Positions 1 through 7,503 of a stretch of DNA of 15,680 nucleotides are shown here, piece by piece. The position numbers and the translations under genes are program-made. The DNA is from JAGOZV01 sp964622895. Its GTDB lineage: Bacteria > Patescibacteriota > Saccharimonadia > Saccharimonadales > Saccharimonadaceae. The DNA is taken from positions 1 to 15,680 of the forward strand of contig CAZUSB010000015.1 in NCBI GenBank assembly GCA_964622895.1, written 5' to 3'. Each line of letters starts with the position of its first letter. Positions within the stretch are counted from its first letter, which is position 1. The notes beneath the pieces are model-generated. The model did not search any database. It was not told where the DNA came from and saw only the letters and a list, made by a program, of their open reading frames with translations.

Positions 1-1036
1 CTTCTGTATCTTTCAAATACTCATACAGATCAATCAGCGCATCTGCTACTGCTTGTGAGTCATGCCGAATCAGCGTACGTTCTGACGCTAACGGATCATG
101 AGAGCCATTTTTATTTTGCCAAACGACACCAGAAAGCAGAGGCGCACCAACTGCTAAATATGGAGTGTTTTTTAGAATATTCTCATCATAGTCAACTCTC
201 ACCTCTCCCTGCTTGGCGTATTTTTTCATCAGATTTTTTGTCGGCATCTCGGTATTAAACAAAACCGCATCCAGTATGTTGCCTCCGCTGAGCCGATTAA
301 TCTCATCAGCAAAATCGTGTACCATAAAATCATCGGTCTGACCTGGCTTTGTCACAAGATTGCAAACATAAACTTTTAGCGCCTTGGTTGATTTCAGCGC
401 CTCCTGTATACCAGGAGAGATCAAAGCTGGGGCGAGACTACCATAAAGATTACCTGGTGCAACTATAACTATGTCGGCCTGATTGATAGCAGAAACCGCC
501 CGTAAATTAACCTCAGGCTCTGGCGTTAACCAAAACTCTGGTCGTTCTTGGTCTGACTTTATTAATGCCTCGCCAATATTATGCTCTCCGACTATCACCT
601 GGCCATCAGAAATTTTCATATTTAACGTCACACTGCTTAATGTGACCGGCTCCACTGAACCAGTGATATTTAAAAGCTGACTTGCAAATTCCACTCCGTC
701 GGCAAAATTACCTTTCATTTTCTCTAGCGCTGTCAAAAACAAATTGCCAAAAGCATGCCCCTTAAGACTCCCCTCGCTAAAACGATAGTTAAATAAGTCT
801 CGCAACTCTGGCGTATTACTAAGTGCAACTAGACACTGCCGAATATCACCAGGTGGTAAAGCGCCCAGCTCATCACGTAACACTCCTGTACTGCCACCAT
901 CATCAGCCATATTAACTAGCGCAATCAGTTGTGGAGTTTTAAACTTCAAGGCGCTAAGTAGCGTAAATGTGCCTGTTCCCCCACCGATCACGGCGATTTT
1001 TAATTTTTGTGGTAAAAATAATTCCGATTGAGACAT
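1..1036 (-). CDS. YvcK/CofD-like protein (gluconeogenesis factor family), C-terminus cut by window edge
   Basis: The start codon lies at 1034-1036 and the frame stays open to position 1, giving 345 visible residues with no stop. The sequence shows an N-terminal nucleotide-binding loop IGGGTGTFTLLSALK (about 17-31), then NMADDGGSTG (42-51), GDIRQCLVAL (63-72), GHAFGNLFLTALE (93-105) and VAPGNLYGS (192-200). These are the conserved blocks of the YvcK branch of the CofD/2-phospho-L-lactate transferase fold. In Firmicutes and Actinobacteria, YvcK homologues bind UDP-sugars and affect cell shape and growth on gluconeogenic carbon; the exact biochemical role is unsettled, so no enzymatic reaction is claimed. 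It is the last gene seen in a five-gene operon, 2 nt after the helicase stop. A GGAG ribosome binding site sits 7 nt before the ATG. Family members are usually a little over 300 residues, so little of the C-terminus should be missing. Family confidence is high. Confidence 0.9.
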   Translation of the reverse strand, partial: MSQSELFLPQKLKIAVIGGGTGTFTLLSALKFKTPQLIALVNMADDGGSTGVLRDELGALPPGDIRQCLVALSNTPELRDLFNYRFSEGSLKGHAFGNLFLTALEKMKGNFADGVEFASQLLNITGSVEPVTLSSVTLNMKISDGQVIVGEHNIGEALIKSDQERPEFWLTPEPEVNLRAVSAINQADIVIVAPGNLYGSLAPALISPGIQEALKSTKALKVYVCNLVTKPGQTDDFMVHDFADEINRLSGGNILDAVLFNTEMPTKNLMKKYAKQGEVRVDYDENILKNTPYLAVGAPLLSGVVWQNKNGSHDPLASERTLIRHDSQAVADALIDLYEYLKDTE

Positions 1037-1038
1037 TT

Positions 1039-2286
1039 TTATTCTCCGACCAATCTAGCGGTCGCCTCTCTTAAAATAGCATCTATTTCTATGGCTTGAT
1101 CATTTACAGTAATGGCCATTTTGTTGAGCCCTTTTAGATAAAGGTCGTCTAGACTTTTTACCCGACTAAGCGCCACATAACCCATACCCTCGGTAAAGGC
1201 GTTGCCGAGATCAATCTCTGCACCATCTAGCGTCATACCCTGACTTTTATGAATAGTCATCGCCCAAGCCAGCTTCAGCGGTATTTGCTTAATCGTCGCC
1301 TTTTCTTCCTCGCCATCCATTAACGTCCACTCTTGCGCCATCATGCGCATGACATTTCCGTTGTTAAAACGAACAATCGGGTCACCATATTTAAAATCTA
1401 TCACCTCGCCGAGACTACCATTAACATATTTGCCATCAGGAGAATTCTTGAGAGACATTACTTGCGCTCCCACTTTTAGATACAAAACTTTTGACGCTAA
1501 GATTGCCCGATTTAACGCTTTGACAAAATGCTCAGTGCCGGTAGCTTGTTGATTAAAAATATGAGGCTTACCTGGTAATTTAGCTAGTTGTTGATTGTTC
1601 AGATTATCCACATCACGATTTGTAGTAAAAAGTTTCGTAATCGCCTGCTCCTCAGGCGCTGACTGATTGAGGCGATTTAGTAACATCTCGGCTTGATGGC
1701 GACGCAGGTCATTGGCGCGAATCGCCATCAAGATATTCGCCAAGTCACCCGACCCTTGACGGTGTTGCTCATTTAGATAGCATATAGCTGGATCGGCCTC
1801 TCGCCAACCGACGCTACCATAAGCAAAACCACCTTGAATTTTATCGGTGGATCGTGTCACTGGCGGTAGTTGAAAAAAATCGCCACTCATCACCAGTTGC
1901 AAACCACCAAATGGACGCCTGTCACGGCGCACTTTCTTTAAAATAGCATTGAGCATATCTAGCCGATAATCATGGAGCATCGAGATTTCATCAATTATCA
2001 AAATATCAGCGTCATTAATAGTTTTACGACGTGGTTTACGGATTTTCTTATATAAATCACTGTTGACTTCATCAGCAATTCCCATGCCTGACCACGAGTG
2101 AATAGTCGTGCCATCTAGGTGCGTAGCCGCTAGTCCAGTGGTCGCCGTCACCGCCACTTCTTTTCCTTTCATCCGCGCCGATGCTATAAACTCATTTAAT
2201 AAATATGTCTTACCAGCACCAGCCTGTCCCGTAATAAAAGCATTTTTACCACTCATCAGTATACTTAGTGCTGTCTCTTGATTCAT
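1039..2286 (-). CDS. Pif1-like superfamily 1B DNA helicase
   Basis: This 415-residue protein carries the ordered SF1B helicase motifs: Walker A GQAGAGKT (20-27), motif Ia TATTGLAA (47-54) followed by the Pif1-type ATHLDGTTIHSWSG stretch, Walker B LIIDEISML (96-104), GDFFQLPPV (135-143), LNEQHRQ (171-177), VGAQVM (272-277), and AWAMTIHKSQGMTLD with YVALSRVKSLDDLYL near the C-terminus (340-384). Pif1 helicases translocate 5' to 3' on single-stranded DNA and, where studied, unwind RNA-DNA hybrids, G-quadruplexes and stalled forks. This is a core-only version without the long N-terminal extension of eukaryotic Pif1. The start is 4 nt after the stop of the DUF4868 gene. No Shine-Dalgarno is visible, so translational coupling is likely. 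RNase HI lies two genes upstream in the same operon, suggesting (inference) a shared role on R-loops or replication intermediates. Confidence 0.93.
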   Translation of the reverse strand: MNQETALSILMSGKNAFITGQAGAGKTYLLNEFIASARMKGKEVAVTATTGLAATHLDGTTIHSWSGMGIADEVNSDLYKKIRKPRRKTINDADILIIDEISMLHDYRLDMLNAILKKVRRDRRPFGGLQLVMSGDFFQLPPVTRSTDKIQGGFAYGSVGWREADPAICYLNEQHRQGSGDLANILMAIRANDLRRHQAEMLLNRLNQSAPEEQAITKLFTTNRDVDNLNNQQLAKLPGKPHIFNQQATGTEHFVKALNRAILASKVLYLKVGAQVMSLKNSPDGKYVNGSLGEVIDFKYGDPIVRFNNGNVMRMMAQEWTLMDGEEEKATIKQIPLKLAWAMTIHKSQGMTLDGAEIDLGNAFTEGMGYVALSRVKSLDDLYLKGLNKMAITVNDQAIEIDAILREATARLVGE

Positions 2287-2290
2287 ATTT

Positions 2291-3289
2291 TTACGCCATG
2301 CCGCGTGGCGCCTCTCCTTCTGAATCTTTTAGTAACTTCTTTGACTTGATTTCGTAGCGTTTTCCAGTAATCTGACTAGTAATATAATCTTCATTGATCA
2401 AATTGACAAAAGTATCCAGATCCGTGCCATCCATAATAATAATTGAGCCATCATCGTCCGTCATCAAATCCAGTTGCATGTCGTCCGCATAATCAATCGC
2501 CTGTTGCTGGCTGACCTCGCCGATTTCTAGTTTTTGTAATTTGTTGATCGTACGCTTTCGGTCTTTTATCAACGCCTGGATATCTAATCCTTCAGGAAAA
2601 CTCAATCGATAGCGTTGTTCTATCTCTGCCGCCTGCTTATCGGCAAGCGCCTGTTTTTTGAAATCATAATTAAACAATCTCTCAAACTTTGATTGGTTGA
2701 AAATAAAAATATCTTGGCCGATGATCAAAACTTGGTTGTCTGTCGGAATTTTAAAACCAACATCAGCCGTAAATGATTCAAATTTATCACCACTAACCTG
2801 CCAGGCGGTCACTCCCTTCAAGGATCCAGACGATTGCAGTAATTTGGCTGAATAAAATAGCAAATCAGGATCTTGTGGCGAGGTAATGCGCGCAATTACG
2901 CCCTTAATTTTTTTAAATTCGTGATCCGTCTCGTTGAAATCAACAATATCTGCTCTTTCTTTTTCAATCAGGTGCAGTAGCGTTTCGGCTCGCCCAACCT
3001 TTTCTAGGTCAGTCCTAAGAAGAACATTTTCCTCTGCTTCGCTCAGTTCATAATCACGCACCGACATCCCGGTTCCAGCACCTAAATTAACTTGGTTGAT
3101 ATAATCCAGCAGAAAAAAAGGTTTTAGTTGCGATTCGAGCGAGCTATCTAGCTTTACAGAAAACGGCGTGTAGTTTTTGTTAAATAAAAACAACTCAATA
3201 TCTAAAGTCTGCTTTAGGCTATCAGCGTGATTTGCCCACAAAAAAATATCAGTTTTTTCAACGTTATCTGTCATTGCCGCCTCGGTCAT
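2291..3289 (-). CDS. DUF4868 / Kiwa KwaB-like protein
   Basis: This is a soluble 332-residue protein with no signal peptide or membrane segment. From memory of the family, the second half resembles DUF4868, the domain of the Kiwa anti-phage component KwaB. The resemblance covers residues 172-215, with SFTADVGFKIPTDNQVLI, then an IFIFNQSKFERLFNY stretch, and a C-terminal SQITGKRYEIKSKKLL (305-320). The N-terminal half (16-130) is acidic and mixed alpha/beta with no motif I recognise. In Kiwa, KwaB is a DNA-binding effector partnered by the small membrane protein KwaA. No KwaA-like gene is adjacent; the only membrane protein in this operon is an EamA transporter two genes upstream. The ATG overlaps the RNase HI stop as ATGA, preceded by AAAGGAG with 7 nt spacing, so it is translated as part of the operon. 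The family call is by pattern only, and a defence function is not demonstrated. Confidence 0.6.
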   Translation of the reverse strand: MTEAAMTDNVEKTDIFLWANHADSLKQTLDIELFLFNKNYTPFSVKLDSSLESQLKPFFLLDYINQVNLGAGTGMSVRDYELSEAEENVLLRTDLEKVGRAETLLHLIEKERADIVDFNETDHEFKKIKGVIARITSPQDPDLLFYSAKLLQSSGSLKGVTAWQVSGDKFESFTADVGFKIPTDNQVLIIGQDIFIFNQSKFERLFNYDFKKQALADKQAAEIEQRYRLSFPEGLDIQALIKDRKRTINKLQKLEIGEVSQQQAIDYADDMQLDLMTDDDGSIIIMDGTDLDTFVNLINEDYITSQITGKRYEIKSKKLLKDSEGEAPRGMA

Positions 3290-3738
3290 TTGTTTTCTCC
3301 TTTGATAAATCTTATTGAATTTCCTAAATTCTCTTTACGTGCGCGGTTGGCCCATTCATCCGCCAACTCATTGAGCTCCACATCGTCATGCCCTTTTACC
3401 CAAATCAACTCGGCGCTGGACTGTTTATAGAGAGCAAAAAGCAGATGAACCAAATCCAGATTTTTAATCTCACCGGTCTTTTTTGTCCACTCATTTTTCT
3501 CCCAATTAGGAGCCCATTTCGTCAAAACATTAATCCAAAATTCACTGTCAGTATGAATCTGACACTCTAAACCGCCAGAGTCAGCCAAAGCTCCAAGCAA
3601 GGCCTTTGCCTCCATGCGAATATTTGTCGTCTGCCCATCTTCGGAGCCGATCAGGTGCGGCTGGCCATTTTTAATAACAGCATAACCTCCAGGTCCAGGG
3701 TTTGGACTGGCGCTTCCATCAGTATAATAAATAATCAT
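3286..3738 (-). CDS. rnhA: Ribonuclease HI
   Basis: The 150-residue length is typical of bacterial RNase HI, which cleaves the RNA strand of RNA-DNA hybrids (Okazaki primers, R-loops) in a metal-dependent reaction. The catalytic DEDD set is visible: D7 in YYTDGSASPNPGPGG, E43 in RMEAKALLGAL, D64 in IHTDSEFW and D127 in NELADEWANRAR. The flexible-loop histidine is present in WVKGHDD (H117). There is no hybrid-binding N-terminal domain, so this is the plain type 1 enzyme. Its ATG overlaps the stop of the EamA gene by one base (TAATG) and its own TGA overlaps the next start (ATGA). The ribosome binding site is weak (AGAG), consistent with coupled translation. It is placed directly before the KwaB-like gene and near the Pif1-like helicase gene. 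Family and function are secure. Confidence 0.95.
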   Translation of the reverse strand: MIIYYTDGSASPNPGPGGYAVIKNGQPHLIGSEDGQTTNIRMEAKALLGALADSGGLECQIHTDSEFWINVLTKWAPNWEKNEWTKKTGEIKNLDLVHLLFALYKQSSAELIWVKGHDDVELNELADEWANRARKENLGNSIRFIKGENK

Positions 3739-4703
3739 TACTCTATTGTACTATGAATCGGCTTGCCGAGAGAAACCATCTGACGTCGTTTCCACCATAT
3801 CGGAGTAAACCTAGTCTGTATCGCAATTACGCCAGCTAATATCAAGACACCACCGATAATCATTTCGGCCGACAAGCTTTCGCCCAGCGCCACAACTGGC
3901 ACGAGTACAGATAAAAACACTCCTAGATAATCCAGACCAGCTACTTGTGCTGAGCCCAAATGCTTGAGAGCCATCGTCGTCATGGCGCGCGTCAAAAACA
4001 TTACGCCGACCACCGCATAGAGAATTGGTGCAATGACATTAAACTGTACTAGACTGGTGGACGTTGGGGCCGGCGCTCCCGTCATCAAAATGACGCCGCC
4101 AGTTAGCACTACGCCAACCCAAGCAACGATGCTTAGACTCGTCATGATATTTAACTGATGATCAACGGCGCGTTTTGCCATAACAAACATCAGTGGTGAG
4201 GCGACCGCATTTATAATCGCCATAATAGTAGCAATCGGACTAACGGTACCATTCATACTCCCCTTCAACAGAATCGGTAAAAAGATAATAATAAATCCGC
4301 CAAATGCCGCGAGAGATATGCCAAAATACGTTTTAGGTGAAATCCGTTCTTTAGTTAAAATTACCGAATAAATCATCATAATTATCGGCGAGCTAATGCC
4401 AATCAAGGCTGGATAGCTGGCTTGACTATAATAAATTGAACTAGCGACCGCCATAATCGCACTAGCATAAGCAATACCAGCAATAACTGAGTATTTGAAA
4501 TTCTTTTCGTTTATCTGCTTTCTACCCAGGTAAAGCGCTGGCAAAAGTACGATCGCTAATGTACTAAAACGCAAAAAACTAACCCACAAAGGTCCCATAT
4601 CGGCAACAACATTCTTTAAAAAGCTGTTATTAGGCGCAATCATCACTACAGCTATTAGCGCCATGATAAACCAGAATGTTTTTTGTTTGTATGTTTGTTT
4701 CAT
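3738..4703 (-). CDS. EamA-family (DMT superfamily) transporter
   Basis: The 321-residue protein is very hydrophobic, with about ten predicted membrane helices arranged as two EamA halves (roughly 10-147 and 155-302). It has a short positively charged tail (WWKRRQM, then a soluble end). Features of the DMT family include the N-terminal FWFIMALIAVV helix, SFLRFSTLAI in the second helix, a conserved proline in IGISSPIIMMIYSVILTKE (a typical end-of-helix ERI boundary), and ALGESLSAEMIIGGVLILAGV before the last helix. DMT members export or exchange small metabolites such as amino acids, nucleobases or sugar phosphates; the substrate cannot be read from sequence. It is the first gene of the five-gene operon leading to YvcK. 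No Shine-Dalgarno precedes the ATG, and a strong promoter ends 14 nt upstream, so the mRNA leader should be only a few bases. Confidence 0.9.
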   Translation of the reverse strand: MKQTYKQKTFWFIMALIAVVMIAPNNSFLKNVVADMGPLWVSFLRFSTLAIVLLPALYLGRKQINEKNFKYSVIAGIAYASAIMAVASSIYYSQASYPALIGISSPIIMMIYSVILTKERISPKTYFGISLAAFGGFIIIFLPILLKGSMNGTVSPIATIMAIINAVASPLMFVMAKRAVDHQLNIMTSLSIVAWVGVVLTGGVILMTGAPAPTSTSLVQFNVIAPILYAVVGVMFLTRAMTTMALKHLGSAQVAGLDYLGVFLSVLVPVVALGESLSAEMIIGGVLILAGVIAIQTRFTPIWWKRRQMVSLGKPIHSTIE

Positions 4704-4708
4704 AAGGT

Positions 4709-4723
4709 TATACTATCAGTATA
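4709..4723. repeat. Short perfect inverted repeat overlapping the -10 of the EamA promoter
   Basis: TATACT and AGTATA arms of 6 bp flank a 3-bp centre (TATACTATCAGTATA on the plus strand). One arm is the -10 hexamer itself and the other covers the predicted transcription start. This could be a repressor operator or a chance product of AT-rich promoter sequence. No second copy was noticed elsewhere in the window. Confidence 0.4.
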
Positions 4724-4746
4724 GCATAAGCTTGATAATAAGTCAA
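4718..4746 (-). promoter_or_regulatory. Sigma70-type promoter for the EamA-RNase HI-DUF4868-Pif1-YvcK operon
   Basis: Read on the minus strand there is TTGACT (4741-4746), a 17-base spacer and TATACT (4718-4723). Each hexamer is one mismatch from consensus at ideal spacing, and TGC precedes the -10 (extended -10). Only 14 nt separate the -10 from the ATG, so the predicted leader is about 7 nt. It lies in the 85-bp gap after the galU-like gene. Confidence 0.75.
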
Positions 4747-4788
4747 ACATCTAGTTATCTTGAACAGAATTGTTGGTAAATGTAAAGG

Positions 4789-5670
4789 CTATTTAAGTCG
4801 TTTTCGTAGATATTCTGCCAGCCTATCACCGTATTCGGAACTTTCTAGCGCCAAATCAACCACTGCTTGAATATACTTGAACTGATCTCCTGTATCATGC
4901 CATACGCCGTCTATAAACTGACCATAGACTTTATCTTTTTGGGCTAACTCGTTGATACTATCGGCAAGAGTAATCTCACCATTTTTATCAGGTTTCTCCT
5001 GAGCAATTATCTTCAGAATATCCGGGGTCAATAGATATCCACCAACTGAAGCAAACTTACTTGGAGCATTCTTTTCTCCAGGTTTTTCAATCAGACTGTC
5101 TAACTCAAACAAGCCGTCGTCAAGCTGAGTGCTGATTTTTGCCATGCCATATTTATCGGCATCTTTTTTTTCAACCTCTATCAGAGAAATAATTGATTTG
5201 CCTGTTTGCTGGTAGGCTTCTTTTAATTGAACTGCTCGCGGTACCTCGCCGCGGAAAAAATCATCGGCAAAAAATACATAAAACGCCTCGTCGTCATCTA
5301 TCAGATGCATGGCGTTTAATACTGGTCGAGCGTTACCTTTTGGCGTGCCTTTTTGGCGTACGTAAACGAAGTTGGCCATCTCAGCGATTGCTTTAATCTG
5401 CTCTGCTTCTTTAATTTTGCCCTTTTCACGCAGATCATACTCTAGCTCGTCTGAACGGTCAAAATGATCCTCAATAGAGCGCTTTGTTGAGCCGGTCACA
5501 ATGATAATTTCGGTCACTCCGGCCGCCACGGCTTCTTCTACTACCAGCTGAATGACTGGTCTATCAATTATCGGTAGCATTTCTTTAGGCATGGCTTTTG
5601 TTTGTGGTAAAAACCTTGTACCAAGCCCAGCGGCACAAATTATTGCTTTTGTTGGTGTTCTATAATTCAA
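4789..5670 (-). CDS. galU: UTP-glucose-1-phosphate uridylyltransferase (GalU-type)
   Basis: This enzyme makes UDP-glucose from UTP and glucose-1-phosphate for glycan and lipid glycosylation. The 293 residues match the GalU length. The N-terminal signature reads AAGLGTRFLPQTKAMPKEML (13-32), followed by PIIDRPVIQ; later blocks are IIIVTGSTKRSIEDHF, FFADDFF (133-139), SLIEKPGEKNAPS (192-204) and GVWHDTGDQFKYIQAV (255-270). The usual GLGHA loop is replaced by GTPKGNARP (108-116), a divergence from the E. coli type, so related nucleotidyltransferase specificities (for example dTDP-glucose) remain possible. The start is TTG at 5668-5670, chosen because an AAAGGAG site lies 7 nt upstream and it gives the correct GalU N-terminus. 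It overlaps the gatB end by 11 bp. It is the last gene of the gat operon. Confidence 0.88.
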   Translation of the reverse strand: MNYRTPTKAIICAAGLGTRFLPQTKAMPKEMLPIIDRPVIQLVVEEAVAAGVTEIIIVTGSTKRSIEDHFDRSDELEYDLREKGKIKEAEQIKAIAEMANFVYVRQKGTPKGNARPVLNAMHLIDDDEAFYVFFADDFFRGEVPRAVQLKEAYQQTGKSIISLIEVEKKDADKYGMAKISTQLDDGLFELDSLIEKPGEKNAPSKFASVGGYLLTPDILKIIAQEKPDKNGEITLADSINELAQKDKVYGQFIDGVWHDTGDQFKYIQAVVDLALESSEYGDRLAEYLRKRLK

Positions 5671-7084
5671 TAATCTTCTCCTTTATTATTCTACTTGCCA
5701 CTTCCGGGTTAGCCTTACCTTGTGAGTTTTTCATCACTTGACCTACCAGATAACCGATGGCTTTATCTTTGCCGTTTTTTATATCGTTTATGGACTGGCT
5801 ACTTTTGGGGTCCGCCAATACTTGATCAACAATCGCTTCAATATCTTTGTCGTCGCTAACTTGTATGAGATTGAGTTCAGTCGCTAGCTGTCTGGCAGTT
5901 TTGGTACTTCCTCCCATTAGGTTAAATATTTGTTTTGCGGAAGTTGAGGACAGCTCAGCCTGACCAGTCATAGTTGCAAGTTCAATTATTTGTTCTTTTG
6001 AAGGGACTACTGCGGCTCCTTCTAAAGCGCTTGTTAGCCAATGTGCTGCTCGTACAGCGGTAGCATTGTCAGCCTCCGCCCTAATCTCTTCTATTAGCAG
6101 TGCATGGCTCTGAGTGTCCAGTAAGGCTTGTTGTACTGAGTGTCCGAGCTTGAGGCCACTCCAAGCTTTTCGATAATAGGCCGGCAGACGTGGCACGTCT
6201 TTTTGCATATCGTCAATCTCAATGTCAGTTAGAATAATCGGTAAATTGTCTGGGTCTGGCATATAACGATAATCTTGAGCGTCTTCTTTTGAGCGCTGAG
6301 AGGTGGTTTTTTGTTTGGCCTCATCCCACCCTCGAGTCTCTTGCCTCAAAGTCTCACCGTTTTCAATTGCTTTTATCTGACGCTTAATTTCGTACTCGGC
6401 AGCTTTTTCTATACTCCTAAATGAGTTAAGATTTTTGATTTCAGTTCGAACGCCAAGCTCGTCTGAGTCCTCGGGCGCTACCGAAATATTAACGTCAAAA
6501 CGCATATTTCCATGATACAAATCACCCAGAGAAACACCAGAATAAACCATCAAACGATGTAGTTCTGCGGCATAAGCCTTGGCCTCGGCTGCCGAATGAA
6601 TATCGGGATTTGATACGATCTCAATCAGTGGTGTGCCTGCCCTATTTAAATCAACCAAGCTATAGTCGCCATGATGAGTCAACTTGCCAGCATCATCTTC
6701 AAGATGAGCATGGTCTAGTGTAACCTTGACAAAACTTCCATCTTCAAGTGGCGCCTCAATATAACCACCTAATATTATCGGCTGATAGAGTTGAGTTGTC
6801 TGATAGCCCTTTGGTAGATCCGGGTAAAAATAATGCTTTCTATCGAAACGACTAACGTTGGCAACTTTTGAATTCAAGACTTTTGCCGCAATCACCGCCA
6901 GCTCCACCGCACGCTTGTTTAGGACTGGCAAAACCCCAGGCAGACCAAAATCAATATGATTGGTAGCACTATTTGGTTCTGCATCACGCGCGTCATTACT
7001 TGAACTACTAAAAAGCTTGGTCTTTGTAGCTAGCTGAACGTGACACTCTATGCCAATTGTCGGTTCATAAATAGTCTTTGTCAT
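5660..7084 (-). CDS. gatB: Aspartyl/glutamyl-tRNA amidotransferase subunit B
   Basis: GatB binds mischarged Glu-tRNA(Gln)/Asp-tRNA(Asn), phosphorylates the acyl group and completes transamidation with ammonia from GatA. The 474 residues fit the family. Visible blocks are the N-terminal EPTIGIECHVQLATKTKLF, PDLPKGYQTTQLYQPI, DLNRAGTPLIEIVSNPDI, RTEIKNLNSFRSIEKAAEYE and ETRGWDEAKQKTTSQRSKED leading to DYRYMPDPDNLP. The C-terminal YqeY-like tail includes GYLVGQVMKNSQGKANPEVA. The ATG at 7082-7084 was chosen because the family starts here, an AGGAG lies 7 nt upstream, and it overlaps the previous stop by one base (TAATG). A longer in-frame reading back to 7207 only adds residues lying within the upstream gene. 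The 3' end overlaps galU by 11 bp. Confidence 0.96.
   Translation of the reverse strand: MTKTIYEPTIGIECHVQLATKTKLFSSSSNDARDAEPNSATNHIDFGLPGVLPVLNKRAVELAVIAAKVLNSKVANVSRFDRKHYFYPDLPKGYQTTQLYQPIILGGYIEAPLEDGSFVKVTLDHAHLEDDAGKLTHHGDYSLVDLNRAGTPLIEIVSNPDIHSAAEAKAYAAELHRLMVYSGVSLGDLYHGNMRFDVNISVAPEDSDELGVRTEIKNLNSFRSIEKAAEYEIKRQIKAIENGETLRQETRGWDEAKQKTTSQRSKEDAQDYRYMPDPDNLPIILTDIEIDDMQKDVPRLPAYYRKAWSGLKLGHSVQQALLDTQSHALLIEEIRAEADNATAVRAAHWLTSALEGAAVVPSKEQIIELATMTGQAELSSTSAKQIFNLMGGSTKTARQLATELNLIQVSDDKDIEAIVDQVLADPKSSQSINDIKNGKDKAIGYLVGQVMKNSQGKANPEVASRIIKEKIIEL
5678..5684 (-). promoter_or_regulatory. Ribosome binding site that fixes the galU TTG start
   Basis: AAAGGAG on the minus strand ends 7 nt before TTG (5668-5670). 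It lies inside the last codons of gatB, and no ATG occurs close to the conserved N-terminus. It supports a non-AUG, translationally coupled start. Confidence 0.75.
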
Positions 7085-7503
7085 TAGATCACTCCTAGTT
7101 CTTTTAAGGCTTTTTTGTATACACTGAGCGCCCACCGGGCTTTGTCGTAAGTCACCCGCATATCTATTTCGTGAGCTACTCGGTTGCGCAACTTGTGCGC
7201 CTGCCAAACCGCCGGCTTGTCGGATAGCTTCCGATTGACGGCCTTGAGTCGTTCAGCCATAGTTAATCCTGGAAAACCTAAATCTTTTAATGAATGGTCC
7301 AGTAGTTTGTCGGCACTCAACACTGCCATAGCATTTGCTTGGTCATCGTCACGTTTAAGCTGGTTTTGGATCTCTAGCCACTGGATGCGATACTTTTCAA
7401 CATCAATCGTTTTGGCGCGTTTTTTGGTAAGCTCAATAAAAATCAATAACATCGCGCCGACGATAAATATAGCAGCAAAAAAGAAAATCATTTCGGTTTT
7501 CAT
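7084..7503 (-). CDS. Small membrane-anchored protein with HEPN-like RN-x2-AH motif, inside the gat operon
   Basis: I do not recognise a named family. The 139 residues begin with one hydrophobic segment (about 5-24, EMIFFFAAIFIVGAMLLIFI) followed by basic residues KKR, predicting a single N-terminal membrane anchor with a cytoplasmic body. The body is all helical and charged. It ends with QAHKLRNRVAHEIDMRVTYD (101-120) and a last helix to the C-terminus. R106-N-R-V-A-H111 fits the R-x4-6-H catalytic pattern of HEPN ribonuclease domains, which sits at the start of a late helix as here. A HEPN-like fold is therefore plausible, but it is inference from motif and helix pattern. It overlaps gatA (ATGA) and gatB (TAATG) and has the strong site AGAGGAGG 4 nt before its ATG, so it is a genuine co-translated gene between amidotransferase subunits. 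Confidence 0.75.
   Translation of the reverse strand: MKTEMIFFFAAIFIVGAMLLIFIELTKKRAKTIDVEKYRIQWLEIQNQLKRDDDQANAMAVLSADKLLDHSLKDLGFPGLTMAERLKAVNRKLSDKPAVWQAHKLRNRVAHEIDMRVTYDKARWALSVYKKALKELGVI
7092..7096 (-). promoter_or_regulatory. Ribosome binding site that fixes the gatB start
   Basis: AGGAG on the minus strand, 7 nt before ATG 7082-7084, lies inside the end of the upstream small gene. It rejects the longer in-frame start at 7207. Confidence 0.7.

Noticed and set aside
4747..4788. Terminator after galU
   Set aside because: No GC-rich stem or T-run was found; only AT-rich sequence leading into the next promoter.
7085..7207. Longer in-frame start for gatB giving 41 extra residues
   Set aside because: The extra residues lie antiparallel to nothing conserved in GatB, overlap the upstream small gene in another frame, and the ATG at 7084 has an AGGAG site and the correct family N-terminus.
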